Assembly: GCF_002006995.1 (NCBI RefSeq)
Contig: NZ_MRUL01000001.1
Span: forward strand, 186,001 to 250,000
Reading direction: 5' to 3'
DNA from: Izhakiella australiensis
Lineage (GTDB): Bacteria; Pseudomonadota; Gammaproteobacteria; Enterobacterales; Enterobacteriaceae
Length of the DNA: 64,000 nt
Below, piece by piece: positions 26,949 to 36,266 of the stretch; the stretch's first letter is position 1, and the number at the start of each line of letters is the position of its first letter. The translations under genes were made by a program, and so were the position numbers. Under the pieces are notes generated by a model. That model saw only the letters and a program-made list of their open reading frames with translations. It had not been told where the DNA came from and searched no databases.

Positions 26949-28941
26949 GGTTTATATCCGTCGCTAAGAATTGCAAAACAACGCAGGCGTTACGAGTAAG
27001 CGTTGACGCCAGGTGCAGCTGGCCGCCCATCTGTCTCATCATTGACTCGCTGATCGACAGGCCGATTCCCAGCCCCACCTGCTTACTGGTAATAAAGGGC
27101 TTCAGCAGCGAATCGGCCAGCGTCAGCGGCCAGCCGCCGCCATTATCCGCGACGGTTACCGTCCAGCCCTCTGCCGATAGCGCCCATTCAACCTGAATAA
27201 CGGGAGTATCCTGGGTGGCATCAAGGGCGTTGCTGAACAAATTGACCAGCACCTGCTGAATACGGACTTCATCGCCGAGTATCTGCGGCGCGCCTTGCGC
27301 TAACTGTAGCGAAGCATGTCGCGGCTGATGGCGCAGCGCCAGCAAATCCCATGCGGCCAGCAAAGAGCGGCGTAAATCAACCGCGCTGGCGGGGGCGTCA
27401 GCGCCTGAGCGTCGGGTGAACTGGCGCAGGCTACGGATGATCGCGTCAATGCGGCCAATCACCCCTTCAGCTTTGCTCAACAGCAGGCTGGCGCTGGCGG
27501 TTTGCTGGTTTTTAATGGCGCCGCGCGCGCTGTAGAGATACATCGACAGGGCGTTGAGCGGCTGGTTAATCTCATGGGCGAGGGTGGTCATCGTCTGACC
27601 GACTACCGCCAGCTTGGCAGCCTGCACCAGCTCATCCTGGGTGGCACGCAGGTGTTTTTCGACCGATTTTCTCTCAGTTATCTCCTGCACCAGCTGCTGA
27701 CGCTGTTGATGCAGCTGGCCCAGCGTATGACGCAACAGCCGGGCGATGCGTCCCAGTTCGTCCTCACCGTAAACCGGTATTGCGGCGTTGCTATCGCCGA
27801 GGCCAATATGAACGACCGCCTGATTTAACAGGGTAAAACGTCTGACCAGGCGCGAGCGAATGAAATAATGATTAAGTAGCCAGGCGAGCAGCAGCGCCAG
27901 CAAGGTTGCCACCAGGATCAGCGCGCCGCTAAAATGCATGGTGTGCTCAATGCGCTGGTTGAAGGTCTGCATTTTGCTATGGCTGTCGTTAAGCTGGGAC
28001 TCCAGCTGCGCGCGAAAGCGCGCCAGGGTGTGTTCTTTGGCTTGTGTTGCCTGCTCTAGCGCCGCTTGCGCCTGATTATATTCCCGCATCGCCGCCGGCA
28101 TTTTGTTATCCGCCATGCCAACATCCAGCAGCTCATCAATGGTTTGCCGCAGGGTGACGGTGCTGGGGTGGTTTTCCAGCAGGCGCATGTTTTCATCCGC
28201 GGTTTTCTTCAGATAGCTCAGATAGCGGATATGCCCCTCAATATTATCCGCGCCTTCCGCGCCGGACTGAACGTCGGCTAGCCTGTCGCGCAAATCGGCG
28301 ACTATCTGGTTTTCGATGCGCGCCAGCGTATAAACCTGCTGCTGTTCGTTCTGAACCGCACGCAGGTTGACCTGCAGCCGGTGTGCCGCTGCTCCCGGTT
28401 TTTCTTCCATCTGGTCCAGTAGCGCCCCTTGCTGCCAGCTGAAATCCTGTACCAGCGAGCTCATCTCCGAAGTGAAGTCTTCATGCAGCCAGTTGATGCG
28501 AGCGGTAATCTCGTTAACTTTCGCGCGGGCGATAAAAGTGTTGTACAGCGACTGGTCAAGCTGAGCGAGCAGCCGGCGGCTGTCGCTGAGCGTGAGCCCG
28601 ATTTGCTGACGCTCATGAGCGTCGAGACGCTGGCTGAGCGTACCTATTTCATCCAGATGCTGCAGAATCTGGTTGCGCAATTTCAGGCGAAAAGTGGTAT
28701 TTGCCGCCAGTAAAAACTCGTTGAGCTGATCGACTAAATGATTGAGGTTATTCTCGATCAGAAACGAGGTCTGGATACGCGGGAAGTAATCGCTGAGGGC
28801 ATAGCGGACCTGAGAGCTTTGCTGATGCCAGGAGTAAAGGCTGACGCTGCTGACGATCAGCGTCAGCAGCGCGCCGATCAGAAATGCGCTGCGCAGGCTG
28901 GTGCTGATAGTCAGATTTTTAATGAATTTCAGCAACGTCAT
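26938..28941 (-). CDS. pgtB: PgtB, phosphoglycerate transport sensor kinase
   Basis: Membrane histidine kinase of 667 residues from ATG 28941, close to the Salmonella protein's length. An earlier start is open, but 28941 overlaps the pgtC stop as ATGA and begins directly before the first membrane segment (about residues 15-35). A long helical periplasmic region follows, then a second membrane segment near residue 345, HAMP, the H-box TLAHEINQPLNALSM, an N-box (VLVNLFSNALDAT) and G boxes (VADNGGGWP; GLGIGLSISESM). It is transcribed after pgtC and before pgtA. Confidence 0.9.
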   Translation of the reverse strand: MTLLKFIKNLTISTSLRSAFLIGALLTLIVSSVSLYSWHQQSSQVRYALSDYFPRIQTSFLIENNLNHLVDQLNEFLLAANTTFRLKLRNQILQHLDEIGTLSQRLDAHERQQIGLTLSDSRRLLAQLDQSLYNTFIARAKVNEITARINWLHEDFTSEMSSLVQDFSWQQGALLDQMEEKPGAAAHRLQVNLRAVQNEQQQVYTLARIENQIVADLRDRLADVQSGAEGADNIEGHIRYLSYLKKTADENMRLLENHPSTVTLRQTIDELLDVGMADNKMPAAMREYNQAQAALEQATQAKEHTLARFRAQLESQLNDSHSKMQTFNQRIEHTMHFSGALILVATLLALLLAWLLNHYFIRSRLVRRFTLLNQAVVHIGLGDSNAAIPVYGEDELGRIARLLRHTLGQLHQQRQQLVQEITERKSVEKHLRATQDELVQAAKLAVVGQTMTTLAHEINQPLNALSMYLYSARGAIKNQQTASASLLLSKAEGVIGRIDAIIRSLRQFTRRSGADAPASAVDLRRSLLAAWDLLALRHQPRHASLQLAQGAPQILGDEVRIQQVLVNLFSNALDATQDTPVIQVEWALSAEGWTVTVADNGGGWPLTLADSLLKPFITSKQVGLGIGLSISESMMRQMGGQLHLASTLTRNACVVLQFLATDINHAD

Positions 28942-30197
28942 TTCAGGTTCTCCAACCGGGTAATCGCCTGGCGCTGGTGTGCCTGAAAAAACAGCTGCCA
29001 CTCCATCATTAGCTGCTCGGCCCGGGCCTTATTTTCCAGCTGCGCCAGGTAACGCGGGTCAGTGCTTTGCGCTTCGCTCACTGGCAGTGCGGTAAGCAGA
29101 CTGCGGATTTCCGGCAGCGGGCGTTTGAGTCGCGCTTCGGCATTGTGCAGCGCGCGCCAGGCGTCTTTGAGCTGCGGTAGGCGAAAGCTTATGGCGGTAT
29201 CAAACAGTTTTTGCACCAGGCGCTGACGCTGCAGGATCAGCCGGTAGTTGAGCGGCGGCGCGTTGAGTAACAGGTGCTGCTGGCGCGCTCGCGGGCTGTC
29301 CTCCTGGCTTGGGATGATCGAATATTTTCCGGTGTTGGTATCTGACAGCGCCTTTTGCCCCTCAGGACTGAGCAGAAACAGCACAAAGCGCCGGGCCTCC
29401 TGCGGGTACTGACTGCTTTTGAGCTGCGCGACGTAGGTTGGCGAAGCGACGGCGTGCGGGAAATAGCGAAAGGTCAGGTCGGGATCGTCAAGTAGCAGGT
29501 TGGCGTAGTTGTCGATAACCGGTCCTACCGAGCCAAGACCGCTTTTAATTTTATCGGCCACCCCGAAGCTGCGGCTGGAGATGGTTATCAGGTTCCCCGC
29601 CAGACTCAGAATGGTCTGCCAGCCCTGCTGCCAGCCTTGTTGCTGCAACAGGGACTCCACCATCAGATGGTTGGTATCTGAGCGGGACGGGCTGCTCATC
29701 AGCAGCGTTCCCTGATAGCGGGCCTGCATCAGGTCATCCCAGCTGGCCGGCAGCGCCAGGTGACGATCGTTGAGGTTGCGCTGATTGATTAGCAGACCGA
29801 AGCTGGAAATAGCCACCGCCACCGCCGTGCTGCGAATGGACTCCGGCACCAGGCGCTGTGATTGCGGCGGCGCATCCGGCCAGTCAGCCAGCCGCTGATG
29901 CTGTTGCAGATGCTGCAGCAGCATCGGCGAGGAGGTGAGAACCAGATCGATATTTTCATCGCCAGCGCTATCCAGCAGCTGTTCCAGGGAAGAACTGGTG
30001 CGATTTAGCGTGCGGATCACCACCGACTGCGGCTGAGTCTGCCAGCGGCTGATGATATAGGCAGTCGCCTCCGGTGAAAACGTGGTAGCGATGACCAACT
30101 CGTTTTTTTTCGCCTGAACGGAAAAGGTTGTCATCAGGCTCAGAAACAGTCCGGCCAGGAACCATCTGGGTTGACTCTTATTTGACCGCCTGAGCAT
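28938..30197 (-). CDS. pgtC: PgtC, phosphoglycerate transport sensing protein
   Basis: Exported protein of 419 residues with a signal peptide (hydrophobic stretch WFLAGLFLSLMTTFSVQA, about residues 12-29) and a fold like periplasmic iron- and solute-binding proteins (ELVIATTFSPEATAYIISRW; LLMSSPSRSDTNHLMVESLL; VLFLLSPEGQKALSD). In Salmonella PgtC acts with PgtB in induction, so it is the likely periplasmic sensor of phosphoglycerates. First gene of the leftward pgtCBA operon; its stop overlaps the pgtB start. Confidence 0.9.
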   Translation of the reverse strand: MLRRSNKSQPRWFLAGLFLSLMTTFSVQAKKNELVIATTFSPEATAYIISRWQTQPQSVVIRTLNRTSSSLEQLLDSAGDENIDLVLTSSPMLLQHLQQHQRLADWPDAPPQSQRLVPESIRSTAVAVAISSFGLLINQRNLNDRHLALPASWDDLMQARYQGTLLMSSPSRSDTNHLMVESLLQQQGWQQGWQTILSLAGNLITISSRSFGVADKIKSGLGSVGPVIDNYANLLLDDPDLTFRYFPHAVASPTYVAQLKSSQYPQEARRFVLFLLSPEGQKALSDTNTGKYSIIPSQEDSPRARQQHLLLNAPPLNYRLILQRQRLVQKLFDTAISFRLPQLKDAWRALHNAEARLKRPLPEIRSLLTALPVSEAQSTDPRYLAQLENKARAEQLMMEWQLFFQAHQRQAITRLENLK

Positions 30198-30646
30198 TCT
30201 GTTATCCTCGCGCTACAGATAGCTTTGTGATGGTATTCATAAAATAGAAACAAGAATAATAAAATAACTTTTTTCTATTTGAGGCAAAAAGGTCAATTTT
30301 AAAAACAGTAAAAAAAAGTGGCATGTGCTCATGGGTTTTTAATTTGACCTTCGTCTGCACAGGTTACACCCTTTGTCGGCGATAAACTGTTAAGGCGATC
30401 GGGCTGGCGGAGAAAATCCTGAAAATATAAGGAGAGAGCGCGCTCTTGCCGGGAGAACTTAGTTTTCTTACTCTGAATATTATTTGAGTCAAAAAAGGGG
30501 TAGGTTTATTTATATATGAGTCAAATTTGACTCATACAGGGCGGATTGTATTGTCGGATTAATTACCCCACTATCTGTTTCGAAATTCTGATTCCTGAAT
30601 TTAATATCCTCGTTCTCCTTATTGATAACTATTACAGGTATCGATC
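30198..30646. promoter_or_regulatory. Divergent pgtC-pgtP control region
   Basis: AT-rich 449-bp gap with no gene. It has a perfect 18-bp palindrome TGAGTCAAATTTGACTCA at 30517-30534 and a half site TGAGTCAAA at 30485-30493, 32 bp (three helical turns) away, about 110 bp upstream of the pgtP start. Related GGTCAA/TTGACC motifs occur near 30290 and 30343. These are candidate PgtA sites. I found no sigma-54 -24/-12 element. Confidence 0.55.
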
Positions 30647-32035
30647 ATGTTCTCATTATTAAAACCCAAGGTTGCAGCAACAACTATTCCGACCGAACAG
30701 ATAGAGCCGACTTACAAACGTTACCGTATGCAGGCTTTGCTGAGCGTTTTTCTCGGCTATCTGGCGTATTACATTGTGCGCAATAACTTCACGCTTTCGA
30801 CGCCCTACCTCAAAGAGCAGCTGGATTTGAGCGCCACTCAGATAGGCATGCTCAGCAGCTGTATGCTGATCGCCTATGGCATCAGTAAAGGGGTGATGAG
30901 CAGCCTGGCCGATAAAGCCAGTCCGAAGGTGTTTATGGCCTGCGGCCTGATACTGTGCGCCGTTGTTAACCTTGGGCTGGGTTTCAGCAGTGCGTTCTGG
31001 ATTTTTGTGGCGCTGGTGGTGCTTAACGGCCTGTTTCAGGGCATGGGGGTGGGGCCGTCGTTTATTACCATCGCCAACTGGTTCCCTCGCCGTGAGCGCG
31101 GTCGCGTCGGGGCCTTCTGGAATATTTCGCATAACGTGGGCGGCGGTATTGTCGCGCCGATCGTTGGTACCGCCTTCGCGCTGTTAGGCAGCGAGCACTG
31201 GCGGACCGCAGGCTATATCGTTCCGGCAGCAATAGCCGTGCTGTTTGCCGCGGTGGTGTTGCTACTGGGTAAGGGGTCGCCGCGCAGCGAAGGGTTACCG
31301 GCGCTGGAAGAAATGCTGCCGGAAGAGAAAGTGGCTCTCAACGCCAGCCATAGCGGACAGGCGCCGGAAAATATGAGCGCATTCCAGATTTTTTGTACCT
31401 ACGTGCTGAAAAATAAAAATGCCTGGTATGTGTCGATGGTCGATGTCTTCGTCTATATGGTGCGCTTTGGCATGATCAGCTGGTTACCAATCTATCTGTT
31501 GTCGGTGAAACACTTTTCTAAAGAGCAGATGAGCGTAGCGTTTCTGTTTTTTGAATGGGCGGCAATCCCCTCAACCCTGCTGGCGGGCTGGCTGTCTGAC
31601 AAACTGTTTAAAGGCCGCCGTATGCCGCTGGCGATGATCTGCATGACGCTGATCTTTTTCTGTCTGCTTGGCTACTGGGAAAGCGATTCGCTGCTGATGG
31701 TGACGATTTATGCCGCCATCGTCGGCTGCCTGATTTACGTGCCGCAGTTTCTCGCCTCGGTGCAGACTATGGAAATCGTCCCCGGCTTTGCGGTCGGCTC
31801 AGCCGTCGGCCTGCGCGGCTTTATGAGCTATATATTCGGCGCCTCGCTCGGCACCAGCCTGTTTGGCGTGATGGTCGACCGCGTCGGCTGGCACGGCGGC
31901 TTTTATCTGCTGATGGGCGGAGTAATCTGCTGCATTCTGTTCTGCTATCTGTCTCACCGCGGCGCCCTTGAGCTGGAGCGTAAGCGTCAGGAAGGCGCCA
32001 GCCAGCAGCGGCTGGAGCCGGCGCAGGCGCAGTAG
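30647..32035 (+). CDS. pgtP: PgtP, phosphoglycerate transporter
   Basis: Organophosphate:phosphate antiporter of 462 residues, the same size as Salmonella PgtP and related to GlpT and UhpT. Twelve membrane helices; family motifs FLGYLAYYIVRNNFTLSTPY near the start, GISKGVMSSLADKASPKVF, and NWFPRRERGRVGAFWNISHN. It imports 2- and 3-phosphoglycerate and phosphoenolpyruvate in exchange for phosphate. Divergent from pgtCBA, as in Salmonella. The stop is followed by about 180 bp without a gene, then a terminator shared with the opposite operon. Confidence 0.93.
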   Translation: MFSLLKPKVAATTIPTEQIEPTYKRYRMQALLSVFLGYLAYYIVRNNFTLSTPYLKEQLDLSATQIGMLSSCMLIAYGISKGVMSSLADKASPKVFMACGLILCAVVNLGLGFSSAFWIFVALVVLNGLFQGMGVGPSFITIANWFPRRERGRVGAFWNISHNVGGGIVAPIVGTAFALLGSEHWRTAGYIVPAAIAVLFAAVVLLLGKGSPRSEGLPALEEMLPEEKVALNASHSGQAPENMSAFQIFCTYVLKNKNAWYVSMVDVFVYMVRFGMISWLPIYLLSVKHFSKEQMSVAFLFFEWAAIPSTLLAGWLSDKLFKGRRMPLAMICMTLIFFCLLGYWESDSLLMVTIYAAIVGCLIYVPQFLASVQTMEIVPGFAVGSAVGLRGFMSYIFGASLGTSLFGVMVDRVGWHGGFYLLMGGVICCILFCYLSHRGALELERKRQEGASQQRLEPAQAQ

Positions 32036-32220
32036 GCGACGGGTACATGCTTCGCGGTATAGCCAGGGATCATGTTGTGGAATGGCATAAGAGAGGTAAT
32101 GGGTTATCCTGATGTGCTGAACAGCGTTAAGTCTTGCCTGTACGGCTGACATCCGGGGATCACCCGGGAAATAAGCATCATCGGTTTATATTTATAGCAA
32201 AGGCATTATGCCTGATAAAA

Positions 32221-32241
32221 TACGCCTCCTGAGGAGGCGTA
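32221..32241. terminator. Bidirectional terminator between pgtP and queF
   Basis: Stem TACGCCTCC / GGAGGCGTA with a 3-nt loop, A-rich on the left and ATTTTT on the right. It lies 10 bp beyond the end of queF on the minus strand and can also stop transcripts from pgtP. Confidence 0.8.
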
Positions 32242-32250
32242 TTTTTGACT

Positions 32251-33078
32251 TTATTGTCTTATTAACCGATCCACCGGTAAACTTGTTTCAAAATTGCTTC
32301 TGAACGGATTAATGTCCAGTCCCCCTCTGCGGGTGTACCTGGCAAATATAGTCAGTTTTTCCGGGTGGCAATAATGGTTGAGGTCTGTGAATATTCGCTC
32401 AACGCATTGTTCGTGGAATTCATTATGGGTTCTAAATGAAATCAGGTAGCGAAGGAGTTTTTCGCGATCAATTTTCTTGCCTTCATATCTGATGATTACA
32501 CTTCCCCAGTCGGGTTGATTGGTTACAAGACAGTTAGACTTCAACAGGTTTGACGTGAGTGTTTCCGAGACAATCTCTTCAGACGTGGCGTTGATAAGAT
32601 AATCCGGGTTGAACTCATAATTATCGATATTAATATCCAGATGGTCGATGCATTCATCAGGTATATCTGTAGTAATAGCCGGATAATGGTTGAGGTTGAT
32701 GTAGAGTTTTACTTGTACTTTACTCCCAGCGGCCTGCGATAAATCTTTTTCGAGCGTGCTATGAACCTTCTCTGGTGTGGCGAACTTTGTCTGATTGAAG
32801 CTGTTAAGATAAAGTTTAAAGGATTTTGACTCGATAAGATTATCGCTGCTGGCCGGTATAAAAAACTCGGCAATCGCCACGATAGGTTTTCCCTTCCCGT
32901 TCAACCATGAAAGTTCAAAACCTGTCCACAGGTCGAACCCTGAGAAGGGTAAGTTTTCTTGCTTTATGCTGATTTCATCTCTGCCGCGTGAGCGTGGGAG
33001 CGACTCAAGTAAATCAGGAGTATAGTCCTGAACGTAACTCGTGTTTTTACCCAGCAGCGTAATTTCTGCAGTTTTCAT
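32251..33078 (-). CDS. queF: QueF, NADPH-dependent 7-cyano-7-deazaguanine reductase
   Basis: Reduces preQ0 to preQ1 in queuosine synthesis. The 275 residues cover the full two-domain QueF of E. coli type. Counted from the chosen start, the thioimide-forming Cys183 ([14 protein letters not shown]), Asp190, the NADPH motif [16 protein letters not shown] (about 83-97) and His222/Glu223 ([10 protein letters not shown]) are all present, so the enzyme looks active. ATG 33078 is preferred because AAGGA lies 6 nt upstream and it overlaps the transporter stop as ATGA. The DNA is AT-rich compared with the backbone, and the gene is not beside its usual neighbours, so it is probably a second, acquired queF. 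Confidence 0.93.
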   Translation of the reverse strand: MKTAEITLLGKNTSYVQDYTPDLLESLPRSRGRDEISIKQENLPFSGFDLWTGFELSWLNGKGKPIVAIAEFFIPASSDNLIESKSFKLYLNSFNQTKFATPEKVHSTLEKDLSQAAGSKVQVKLYINLNHYPAITTDIPDECIDHLDINIDNYEFNPDYLINATSEEIVSETLTSNLLKSNCLVTNQPDWGSVIIRYEGKKIDREKLLRYLISFRTHNEFHEQCVERIFTDLNHYCHPEKLTIFARYTRRGGLDINPFRSNFETSLPVDRLIRQ

Positions 33079-33962
33079 ATGCATTCCTTTGTATGTTTTG
33101 AATGAATTTCTTTATTGATATATCGTCTGAAAAGCTCACGGGTAGCATAAATCGGTCCGACACCGATTAGCGCATAGCCCAACTTGATGATAAATTGCGA
33201 GACAATCATGATCTTAATTGTATCTACGCTGAGAATGTTGTGGAATGCCAGTGTGCAGAATATGATGCTATCAATCGCTGATGCGATGACATTGCTGGTT
33301 ATTACACGTATAAAAAGATATCTGGAGTTAGTGAGTTGTTTTATTTTGCAAAGTATCATTGAGTTAATATTTTCAGAGATCAGATATGCTGCTGAAGATG
33401 CAAAGAGAACGGCGATGATGCTGTGAACGAATTGACTATACGCCGTGCTTAATTCCCACTCCGGCAGACCTGGTAGCAGGCTGGTTATCCATAATCCTGT
33501 TACAAAAACTATGTTCGAAGTGAATGAGATGAATATTGTTCTTCTTGCCATACGTAATCCATAGAATTCGTTTATAATATCAACAAGAATGAATGATAGT
33601 GGGTAGAAAAATATAGCGGGAGGTATGACAAAATTGACCACGGGAATAAGAATGGGTTTAACTCCGCTAACCGTGCTGAGAATATAAATTACTGACAATG
33701 TGATGCTTATTATCAGATAAGCATACCAAGAGCGCTCATGTCTGTCGCCGAGGTCATAGGACGTTACAATATCCTTATCACCGTAAAGCCGTCGATAAAG
33801 TGCTTTTAATTCATTTCGATTGAAATCCTCTGTAATCTCACTATCTTCGAGATCCTGCAAGCGAATATTAATGTGCTTTCCGGTCGAGAGTACCATGACA
33901 TTTGCTGTAATTATATCTGATCGATTAAATCCCAGTAGTTTATATTTTTTATTCCCTATCAT
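33075..33962 (-). CDS. VUT/YhhQ-family transporter with N-terminal extension, probable preQ0 importer
   Basis: Inner-membrane protein of 295 residues. Residues from about 80 on have the VUT (vitamin uptake transporter) pattern of about six helices, with a region like E. coli Yhh[21 protein letters not shown], then ARRTIFISF, and [18 protein letters not shown]. YhhQ imports preQ0/preQ1. The first 75 residues are hydrophilic and are absent from E. coli YhhQ; they contain [20 protein letters not shown] and have no function I recognise. AAGGAT precedes the start. It overlaps queF by 4 bp, so imported preQ0 would pass straight to the reductase. The gene is AT-rich. Confidence 0.85.
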   Translation of the reverse strand: MIGNKKYKLLGFNRSDIITANVMVLSTGKHINIRLQDLEDSEITEDFNRNELKALYRRLYGDKDIVTSYDLGDRHERSWYAYLIISITLSVIYILSTVSGVKPILIPVVNFVIPPAIFFYPLSFILVDIINEFYGLRMARRTIFISFTSNIVFVTGLWITSLLPGLPEWELSTAYSQFVHSIIAVLFASSAAYLISENINSMILCKIKQLTNSRYLFIRVITSNVIASAIDSIIFCTLAFHNILSVDTIKIMIVSQFIIKLGYALIGVGPIYATRELFRRYINKEIHSKHTKECI

Positions 33963-33998
33963 TTTTCACTATCCTTAATATTTCTGTCTATGAGTAAC

Positions 33999-34610
33999 TT
34001 ACTGAATTCTTTCTTCAATGACAGTGCCCAGCACTGACTCTCCTTGCAGAGGAATATAAGCAATACCGTCATCTTTTTTTCTAAAGAACAGTCCTTTTTC
34101 TTCAGAGTAACAAAGTGAAAACTGTTTGTTTTTTGCTGAAGAATTACGTTTTATAATCAGAATATCCCCTGGATAAAACATATTATTCATGCAGTTTTCG
34201 ACTAACAAAGCAACCATATTTGAGACATCGCCAAAGTACCATGTAACAGGATATTGAGTAACAAGGTTACCGATTCTGCTGTCGGCATTAGAAATAAAAT
34301 CAGATTGCGGAATTACTGGAATAGCTGCCGGGTTTTTGTTGCCATCAGGTGCAATTGTTTTCTCAATCAATTCAATCGATTCTAAATCGTGGTTTTCAAT
34401 AACCTCACAGGAGACACCAAAAAAATCAGCAATGCGGGTTATGGTTGAACGATGTACATTGCTAACTTTGCCATCAAGGATCTTGTATAAGGTTGCGCGT
34501 GTTACGCCAGTACGATTTGAGAAGGAAACTTTCGTCTCGCCCCGGCTTCTGATTATGTATTCTATGTTATTGATTATATTGTTCTTTCTTTGCGAGCCCG
34601 ATATCGTCAT
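33999..34610 (-). CDS. XRE-type regulator with S24/LexA-like C-terminal region
   Basis: Protein of 203 residues, first gene of the operon with the VUT transporter and queF. Residues 10-70 form an XRE helix-turn-helix (VSFSNRTGVTRATLYKILDG; STITRIADFFGV). The C-terminal part (about 115-200: FYPGDILIIKRN, LFFRKKDDGIAYIPLQGE, VLGTVIEERI) resembles the beta-rich S24/LexA fold of phage repressors; a Ser-Lys catalytic pair is not evident, so it may be a ligand- or partner-controlled domain. The inferred role is repressor of its own operon, possibly responsive to queuosine precursor status. Confidence 0.75.
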   Translation of the reverse strand: MTISGSQRKNNIINNIEYIIRSRGETKVSFSNRTGVTRATLYKILDGKVSNVHRSTITRIADFFGVSCEVIENHDLESIELIEKTIAPDGNKNPAAIPVIPQSDFISNADSRIGNLVTQYPVTWYFGDVSNMVALLVENCMNNMFYPGDILIIKRNSSAKNKQFSLCYSEEKGLFFRKKDDGIAYIPLQGESVLGTVIEERIQ

Positions 34611-34676
34611 TGCTTAATATACCTTCTGCTATCACGCTCAAATGGCGGAAACGAGCGGTTTAATGGATTGTGCAAA

Positions 34677-34714
34677 AGATTACATTAAAAGATGCATTTA
34701 GCAAACATTAATGT
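34677..34714 (-). promoter_or_regulatory. Candidate promoter and operator of the queF island operon
   Basis: On the minus strand TTGCTA (34704-34699) and TAATCT (34682-34677) are 16 bp apart and could be -35 and -10. A perfect palindrome ACATTAATGT (34705-34714) abuts the -35, and a half site ACATTAA (34682-34688) overlaps the -10. This suits autorepression by the XRE-type regulator. No preQ1 riboswitch-like leader was recognised. The rest of the AT-rich stretch 34715-35081 has no gene I can support. Confidence 0.45.
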
Positions 34715-35081
34715 CTTCATTGTCTTGCGGTTTTATCTATTATTATCAGTGGGATAACGCTTTCCTCATTACAAAATTGTCATTTTTAAATTCAATATGT
34801 AAACTTTTTTGTTGACTTTATTATGGTGAAAGTATTAAGTTGTTGTATCAGGACAGTAATTACAACAGCGAAATAACTTTCCATTGCCTGTTTATCTTTC
34901 TTCCAGCACCAGGGGCCAACTTAGTTAATAGACGCATAATGATCAATTAGCAAATAGGATGACTAAAATTGAATTTATTTGTGAATGGATATCTTGTGAT
35001 AAACGAATTTTTCCACCTGAAACGAATAATACGCTCATCTTAAAAATAGATTGCTGACTTAATAAAAGGTGGTATTTGGTT

Positions 35082-35780
35082 TAATTCCGATCAGTTAAGC
35101 CTGAAATGATCGGTTGAATGATCCAGTGGTTGTATAAAAATCCGTAATCTCTCAGGGATCACGGATTTTTTATGTTACTCAGTCAGGCTCTGGATGCCGT
35201 TCATAAGTTCTCTCCGCAGGCGTTCGCCGCTCTCTCAGACCTTCTTTCACCGGAACTGATTGACCAGTGTCTGGTTGATACTTGTGTGGTTACGTTCCGT
35301 AACTGACGGCTTTCTATGAAAATGATGGTCTGGGCTGTCACAGGTATGGCCCTGTTCCGCTCTCATTCCATGAGCCAGCTCGTCTTGCATCTGGATATCC
35401 TTTTGCCGGGAAAAAGACCTTTTGTCGTCCCCGATTCGGTTGTTCAGACGCGTCAGCGGCTCGGGGAAGATGTTATCCGCCTGATGTTTGGGAGAACCCG
35501 GCAACGGTGGTTCGAAAAACGCCGGGTCGCTTGCTGACTCTCTTTGATAAAGGTTTTTACGCACCAGGCCTGCTGCATTGCTGGCAGTCATCGAACGGAA
35601 AGGCACTGGATGCTTGCGCTGCGTAAATGCACAATATCAGGTCATTAGAAAGCTGGGTGCGGGGCAGGAACTGGTAGAGCTGAAGCGGTCTCCTCAGGCA
35701 CGGAAAAAATGGCAGAATGCCCCGGAGGTGTTGACAGCAAAGCTGATAAGTAAGGACGTTAAAGGAAAAACAGTGCGGAT
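35082..35780 (+). pseudogene. Decayed IS4-family transposase remnant
   Basis: Remnant of an IS4-type insertion sequence. The reading frame from ATG 35172 matches the IS4 transposase start (a LSQALDAV region, then MKMMVWAVTGMALFRSHS and DILLPGKRPFVVPDSVVQTR). It is broken by an in-frame TGA at 35304-35306 and again at 35535. The middle of the gene, including the catalytic core, is deleted. A later fragment in other frames (HWMLALRK; IRKLGAGQELVELKRSPQAR, about 35607-35705) matches a downstream part of the family. The left end near 35082 (TAATTCCGATCAGTTAAG) resembles the IS4 terminal repeat. A 10-bp-arm hairpin (AAAAATCCGT / ACGGATTTTT) lies at 35136-35170. Not functional. Confidence 0.8.
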
Positions 35781-35806
35781 AAATAGTGGTGCCCGGACGC
35801 GGAATC
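35780..35806. repeat. Direct repeat of the tRNA-Phe 3' end, distal att-like copy
   Basis: 27 bp identical to 36260-36286, which spans the 3' end of tRNA-Phe and its immediate downstream sequence. The two copies are 480 bp apart. It marks one boundary of a sequence once integrated at the tRNA. Confidence 0.8.
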
Positions 35807-36094
35807 ATATTCACGACTAATCTGTTTAGCCCCCTTCGCATTGAACATCTTTCATACTTACATTTGATATGTTGGAACAATGGTTTTTGAAATAATGTTA
35901 AACGGTGGGATTTCTAATTATTAGATTTTATTAGTATTTTTGCTATGATTTTGAGATGTCATCATGCACCAGTTGAGATAACTAAACATCATGGCTCAAT
36001 TTAATCACTTTGAACTCTCGCTTCTGAATCCCAACTCTTAGAGGTTGTCAATTCTTCGGGAGAGTTACATGTCTAATCGGCGCGTTTCAATGCC

Positions 36095-36113
36095 AGTAGT
36101 GCCCGGACGCGGA
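36095..36113. repeat. Partial copy of the tRNA-Phe 3' end
   Basis: 19 bp matching the same tRNA 3' segment with one mismatch (AGTAGTGCCCGGACGCGGA). It is followed by a hairpin AAAAACGT / ACGTTTTT at about 36114-36133. It indicates more than one integration or excision event. Between 35807 and 36094 there is no gene I can support. Confidence 0.65.
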
Positions 36114-36234
36114 CAAAAACGTCGGGAACGTTTTTGCATGGCGCTTGAGCGCAGGCCCTGGAAGGGCGGGCATCAGGGATGAGGCGAGTAATCGAATGCA
36201 GTTCGATGGCGCGTTCCGCGCGTCAGAAAGCAAA

Positions 36235-36256
36235 AACCCAGCCATAAGGCTGGGTT
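36235..36256 (-). terminator. Terminator downstream of tRNA-Phe
   Basis: Stem AACCCAGCC / GGCTGGGTT with a 4-nt loop. On the minus strand it is followed by a T run, 10 bp after the tRNA 3' end. Confidence 0.8.
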
Positions 36257-36266
36257 CTCTAAATAG

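Noticed and set aside
30198..30646. Sigma-54 promoter for pgtP
   Set aside because: A TGGCA occurs near 30321, but no matching TTGC element follows at -12 spacing.
34611..35081. preQ1 riboswitch upstream of the queF operon
   Set aside because: No recognisable compact H-type pseudoknot next to a start codon; the leader is AT-rich and a protein regulator is encoded instead.
35316..35537. Stand-alone 73-residue protein
   Set aside because: It is an internal fragment of the decayed IS4-family transposase between two stop codons.
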